Source of the DNA: Helicobacter magdeburgensis | Lineage (GTDB): Bacteria; Campylobacterota; Campylobacteria; Campylobacterales; Helicobacteraceae | DNA: 64,000 nt | NCBI RefSeq assembly: GCF_000765825.2 | Contig: NZ_JRPE02000004.1 | Location: forward strand, 62,001 to 126,000 | Direction: 5' to 3' | In this document: in pieces, positions 63,659 through 64,000 of the stretch | How positions within the stretch are numbered: the first letter of the stretch is position 1 | How the letters are laid out: every line of letters starts with the position of its first letter | Notes under the pieces: model-generated | What the model saw: the letters and a program-made list of their open reading frames with translations, nothing else | What the model was told of the DNA's origin: nothing | Databases searched by the model: none | Position numbers and translations under genes: made by a program

Positions 63659-64000
63659 TTAAAATGCATCAATATATGCCCCTAATGCTTCAATATCTGC
63701 ATCGCTTAGATTTTTAGTTTGCATATACATAATCACAGAATTACCACCCTTGCTTAATGTTTGCGAACGAAAGCCTTTTAAAGATTCTATAACCTGCTCT
63801 TTATTGAGCGAAGCGATTAAAACATTACCCACACTGCCGGGTGCAACACTCTTGCCATCTTTACCGTGGCACGAAGCACAACGCGCATAAAGTGTTTCTG
63901 GATCTGTCAAATTTTCCCTAGAATCCCAACGAGCAGAATCTGATAAAATATTAGAACTTTGTAAAGGAAGTGTAGTTTGAGAAGATTGTGAGCTAGAATC
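63659..64000 (-). CDS. c-type cytochrome, C-terminal part (cytochrome c553-like)
   Basis: The frame is open from the right window edge and lacks its start, so the signal peptide and any further N-terminal domain are outside. 113 residues are visible. The haem motif CASCH is followed by GKDGKSVAPGS; VIMYMQTKNLSDADIEALGAYI supplies the distal Met ligand and final helix, as in small soluble c553 electron carriers to cbb3 oxidase. A Ser/Gln/Thr-rich stretch of ~40 residues (DSSSQSSQTTLPLQSS...) precedes the haem domain; a linker or spacer to an N-terminal anchor is likely. Confidence 0.85.
   Translation of the reverse strand, partial: DSSSQSSQTTLPLQSSNILSDSARWDSRENLTDPETLYARCASCHGKDGKSVAPGSVGNVLIASLNKEQVIESLKGFRSQTLSKGGNSVIMYMQTKNLSDADIEALGAYIDAF

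Noticed and set aside
1-64000. CRISPR array, prophage or insertion sequence
   Set aside because: No regularly spaced repeats with unique spacers, no transposase, integrase or phage structural gene was seen.

Overview
The window reads as chromosomal DNA of a Helicobacter, probably an enterohepatic rather than a gastric species. Gene order from mfd through ccmA, csd1, csd2 and folC to lptE and leuS is the Helicobacter cell-shape neighbourhood, and flhA followed by a DHH-family oligoribonuclease is also Helicobacter-like. Unlike H. pylori as I know it, the window carries histidine biosynthesis genes (hisIE, hisH), de novo purine genes (purN, purH, purF) and a CheR/CheB adaptation pair. No species was identified. 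The sequence is AT-rich. No prophage, insertion sequence, CRISPR array or rRNA operon was seen.

Layout. 0.3-8.6 kb: a membrane phosphoesterase, then a minus-strand block (DUF2393-like protein, hisIE, SPFH protein, ilvE, ABC-F ATPase, and an unrecognised 490-residue protein). 9-15.3 kb: ftsK, htrA, cheR, cheB. 15.4-18.2 kb: an Eis-like acetyltransferase, tRNA-Asn and an outer-membrane barrel protein. 17.9-28.6 kb, minus strand: small membrane protein, mfd, ccmA, csd1, csd2, folC, a degenerate GGDEF protein, lptE, leuS. 28.9-43.6 kb, plus strand: exported racemase, flhA, DHH nuclease, small acidic protein, purN, antiporter, NSS transporter, YejA-like binding protein, Wzk/PglK-type flippase with a G10 tract, and two ATPases. 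43.6-55.1 kb: purH, WlaX-like exonuclease, small protein, hisH, trxB, repeat lipoprotein, dapB, purF, radical SAM protein, pgi, gap. 55.4-64 kb: tRNA-Arg, ppk, barrel protein, ubiD-like decarboxylase, rplM-rpsI, MBL hydrolase, motA-motB and the C-terminal part of a c-type cytochrome.

Functional themes are cell shape and envelope (csd1, csd2, ccmA, lptE, racemase, flippase, barrel proteins), motility and taxis (flhA, motAB, cheRB), and biosynthesis of purines, histidine, branched-chain amino acids, lysine/DAP and probably menaquinone.

The most striking signal is not a gene. The heptamer AGAATCT and its reverse complement AGATTCT (AGAWTCT) occur far above chance through most of the window. They concentrate in Ser-rich linkers of ordinary proteins, and as inverted pairs forming hairpins just after genes. 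That layout resembles DNA-uptake sequences of Neisseria and Haemophilus, or a HIP1-type iterated palindrome, and is the main candidate here for an undescribed system. Other points to check are a likely non-AUG ftsK start, the slippery G10 tract near the end of the flippase gene, a degenerate GGDEF protein inside the cell-shape cluster, and the 490-residue protein with possible OB and receiver-like ends.
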